From the NCBI GenBank assembly GCA_030595845.1, contig JAUVCL010000083.1, positions 1 to 8,531 of the forward strand: a DNA stretch of 8,531 nt. Reading direction: 5' to 3'. The DNA comes from Campylobacterota bacterium. GTDB lineage: Bacteria > Campylobacterota > Campylobacteria > Campylobacterales > Sulfurovaceae. Both the position numbers and the translations under genes were made by a program. The notes below the pieces were generated by a model, which saw nothing but the letters and a program-made list of their open reading frames with translations, did not search any database and had not been told where the DNA came from. Each line of letters opens with the position of its first letter. Within the stretch, counting starts at the first letter, position 1. This document shows, piece after piece, positions 7,128 through 8,531 of this stretch.

Positions 7128-7749
7128 TCATATACCCCCTACCACGTATATTCTTGATCTCAATACCCAATTTGTTCTTTAATTTTGCAATATTTACACG
7201 TAAAGCATTTGCTGTAGGTTTCTCCAAAAAGTCCATCAGTGTATAAGAGTCTACAATTTTATTTTGTTCAATCATAAGTGTATGAAAAATACTGTCCTGG
7301 ACATCTCCCAATCCTATGGTTTGTCCATCTTTTTGCAAAACTCTTGTTACAGGATTATAAACGATATCGTTAATGTAAAGGGAAACATCGTCTTTTTGAT
7401 ATTTACTTTTAATACGGATCAGCAGTTCTTCGGGATCAAAAGGTTTTTTAATATAATCTTCCGCTCCTATAGCAAAGCCTTTGGAAATGGAATTTATATC
7501 GGTAAGGGCAGTGATGTAGATAGCGGGTGTTTCATCTCCTGCCTCTTTTAATGCAGAGAGTACGTCAAAGCCATTGATCTCAGGTACGTTCACATCCAGG
7601 ATGTACAAGTCATACTTCTGGGAAAAGGTAAGGTCAAAGACTTCAGGGCCACGATGTGCCACATCTACCGTGTAGCCCTCAAACTCTAAAAACTCTCTTA
7701 AGCTGTCACATAAAATACGGTCATCTTCAAGTAATAATATTCTCATCAT
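7114..7749 (-). CDS. OmpR-family response regulator
   Basis: 211 residues. The receiver domain (1-~118) has acidic pocket Asp9 and Asp10 in LLLEDD, phosphorylation site Asp52 in YILDVNVPEINGFD, Thr80 in YITAL and Lys102 in DYIKKPFDP. The C-terminal part (~122-211) is a winged-helix DNA-binding domain, with an Ala-Leu-Arg-Val-Asn recognition-helix segment (177-181) and the closing IRGRGYMI wing typical of OmpR/PhoB members. Together with the kinase at 6072-7127 it forms a complete two-component system. Two consecutive ATG codons (7749 and 7746) could start translation. Neither has a Shine-Dalgarno, and a TATACT box ends five bases upstream, so a leaderless transcript is possible. Targets are unknown; the nearby EIIA, lipoprotein and PTS promoters are the obvious candidates. 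Confidence 0.94.
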   Translation of the reverse strand: MMRILLLEDDRILCDSLREFLEFEGYTVDVAHRGPEVFDLTFSQKYDLYILDVNVPEINGFDVLSALKEAGDETPAIYITALTDINSISKGFAIGAEDYIKKPFDPEELLIRIKSKYQKDDVSLYINDIVYNPVTRVLQKDGQTIGLGDVQDSIFHTLMIEQNKIVDSYTLMDFLEKPTANALRVNIAKLKNKLGIEIKNIRGRGYMIEKI

Positions 7750-7754
7750 ACTAC

Positions 7755-7760
7755 AGTATA
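7755..7760 (-). promoter_or_regulatory. -10 box of the response regulator gene, nearly abutting the start codon
   Basis: TATACT on the minus strand lies five bases before the ATG at 7749, preceded by a T-rich stretch (7761-7785) like those upstream of Campylobacterota vegetative promoters. Normal spacing would place the transcription start on or next to the ATG. The same bases are part of a small palindrome, ATACT-AC-AGTAT (7748-7759). Confidence 0.45.
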
Positions 7761-7806
7761 CAAAAATAATTTTAAAAAAATATTCTCTTCGATGTTCTCC
7801 TTAAAG

Positions 7807-7902
7807 TCACTTTTTCTTTTTAGGGGTTTTGAGTACAATAAAAAATATAACCAAGATCAGTCCATACGCGATATAATAATAAATGTTATCCGTTAATGGC
7901 AT
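7807..7902 (-). CDS. 31-residue single-span membrane protein after EIIA
   Basis: Short frame of 31 codons from ATG (7902-7900) to TGA (7809-7807). Its ATG shares one base with the EIIA stop (TAATG), and a near-consensus Shine-Dalgarno, GGAGGTGA (7914-7907), sits in the last EIIA codons. After a short polar N-terminus (MPLTDN) come three tyrosines and a hydrophobic segment, residues 7-24 (AYGLILVIFFIVL core), enough for one membrane helix. The end is strongly basic, KTPKKKK, so the C-terminus should face the cytoplasm. The best ribosome binding site in the region and the overlapping start argue that this is a real gene, although no family is recognised. Being co-transcribed with EIIA, it could be a small partner of the permease or of the kinase; this is inference only. 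Confidence 0.72.
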   Translation of the reverse strand: MPLTDNIYYYIAYGLILVIFFIVLKTPKKKK

Positions 7903-8375
7903 TAGCTCACCTCCATAATTTTATCTTGGCTTTTAACTATAGCCATGTTGTTCTTTTCAATTGTTTGAACATCACTCCCGTCCGCGATAATGATAGGGGT
8001 AATGATGTCTTTTGCATGATCTCGAATATAAGCCAGATCGACTTCAATGATCACATCACCTGCTTTCACTTCATCTCCCTCATTCGCGATACGGGTAAAT
8101 CCTTTCCCTTCAAGGGCTACTGTTTCCAACCCAATGTGTACCATCACTTCCAAATCTTTTGAACTTTTGATACTGTATGCATGATTGGTAGAAAATATTT
8201 TTGACACCACACCGTCAATGGGTGCTCTGAATAGATTGGATACGGGGATAATTGCCACACCATCTCCTACCATTTTTTGTGAAAACACTTCATCAGGTAC
8301 AGATTCAAGTGCTACAATCTGACCATCTACCGGAGACATTACGTCTCTTACTTTACGTTTTAAAAATCCAAACAT
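7902..8375 (-). CDS. crr: PTS EIIA component, glucose/GlcNAc family (Crr type)
   Basis: 157-residue cytoplasmic phosphocarrier. The fold markers of EIIA-Glc are all present: SPVDGQIVALESVPDEVFSQ (14-33), KMVGDGVAIIP (34-44), APIDGVV (51-57), KIFSTNHAYSIKS with His65, and VMVHIGLETVALEGKGF with the phosphorylated His80. These two histidines equal His75 and His90 of E. coli. The short basic N-terminus (MFGFLKRKVRD) could touch the membrane as in E. coli. It accepts phosphate from the HPr part of the fusion at 1802-3628 and hands it to Cys402 of the EIICB permease, which lacks its own EIIA. The start is supported by AAGGA (8385-8381), five bases upstream. In enteric bacteria this protein also regulates carbon use; whether it does so here is unknown. 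It sits in a minus-strand run between a partial unknown gene and the 31-aa membrane protein. Confidence 0.94.
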   Translation of the reverse strand: MFGFLKRKVRDVMSPVDGQIVALESVPDEVFSQKMVGDGVAIIPVSNLFRAPIDGVVSKIFSTNHAYSIKSSKDLEVMVHIGLETVALEGKGFTRIANEGDEVKAGDVIIEVDLAYIRDHAKDIITPIIIADGSDVQTIEKNNMAIVKSQDKIMEVS

Positions 8376-8385
8376 ACTATTCCTT

Positions 8386-8531
8386 CTAACCTTTATTATC
8401 TTCCATATATCTTTCTATTTCAATCTGTAATTTTTTCCAGTTTTTTCGATATAAGAAAACATACTCTATCAAATATGTTCTTTTCTTTGTGGATACATAT
8501 TCACTTAATTCGCGGAACATCTTTATCATTT
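8386..8531 (-). CDS. Unrecognised gene, 3' end or short whole gene at the window edge
   Basis: Minus-strand open frame reaching the right edge and ending at TAG (8388-8386), ten bases before the EIIA start. The last 48 codons are visible. They include in-frame ATGs at 8529 and 8520, but no ribosome binding site can be judged because the window stops two bases further, so the frame probably continues outside. The visible residues are rich in Lys, Glu, Arg and Tyr and look helical (for example EYVFLYRKNWKKLQIEIERY). No motif or family is recognised. Its closeness to EIIA suggests the two are co-transcribed. Confidence 0.5.
   Translation of the reverse strand, partial: MIKMFRELSEYVSTKKRTYLIEYVFLYRKNWKKLQIEIERYMEDNKG

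Noticed and set aside
7264..7551. Plus-strand frame of 95 codons
   Set aside because: Antisense to the response regulator, whose receiver and DNA-binding motifs are intact.
7896..8162. Plus-strand frame of 88 codons
   Set aside because: Antisense to EIIA, whose active histidines are on the minus strand.
1..8531. CRISPR arrays, tRNA or rRNA genes, insertion sequences
   Set aside because: No regularly spaced repeats, no cloverleaf-like sequence, and no transposase or terminal inverted repeats were seen on either strand.

Overview
The window is AT-rich, uses TTG as well as ATG starts, and carries extended -10 promoters (TGnTATAAT type) without clear -35 boxes. That, together with the protein families present, suggests a Campylobacterota (Epsilonproteobacteria) genome of the Sulfurovum/Sulfurimonas kind. 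The taxonomic call is an inference from style, not from a marker gene. Gene density is very high, and no stretch over about 100 bases lacks a gene.

Layout. Positions 1-1299 (minus) hold most of an AAA+ ATPase that runs off the left edge. It is divergent from a plus-strand run (1388-5000): a small exported DUF1566 protein, an HPr-Enzyme I fusion (general PTS phosphotransferase), and a NagE-like EIICB permease for N-acetylglucosamine. These genes are 3 nt apart and then overlap by 8 nt, so they look like one operon. Next (5079-6059, plus) is a lipoprotein of unknown function with its own likely promoter. Converging on it from the right is a minus-strand set. Read in the direction of transcription this is a partial unknown gene at the right edge (8386-8531), crr-type EIIA (7902-8375), a 31-residue single-span membrane protein whose start overlaps the EIIA stop (7807-7902), an OmpR-type response regulator (7114-7749) and its sensor kinase (6072-7127).

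How the genes work together. PEP phosphorylates the EI part of the fusion (His273), which passes phosphate to its own HPr domain (His25), to EIIA (His80), to the EIIB domain of the permease (Cys402), and finally to incoming sugar. The window therefore encodes a complete PTS for one sugar, most likely GlcNAc. It is distributed over two facing operons and four activities on three polypeptides. The two-component system next to EIIA is a candidate local regulator, but nothing in the sequence proves which promoter it controls.

Points worth a second look are the mirror-image divergent promoters at 1338-1361, a hairpin that buries the start codon of the HPr-EI fusion, a compact EI, the previously uncalled 31-aa membrane protein, a response regulator that may be translated from a leaderless mRNA, and an internal repeat in the lipoprotein.
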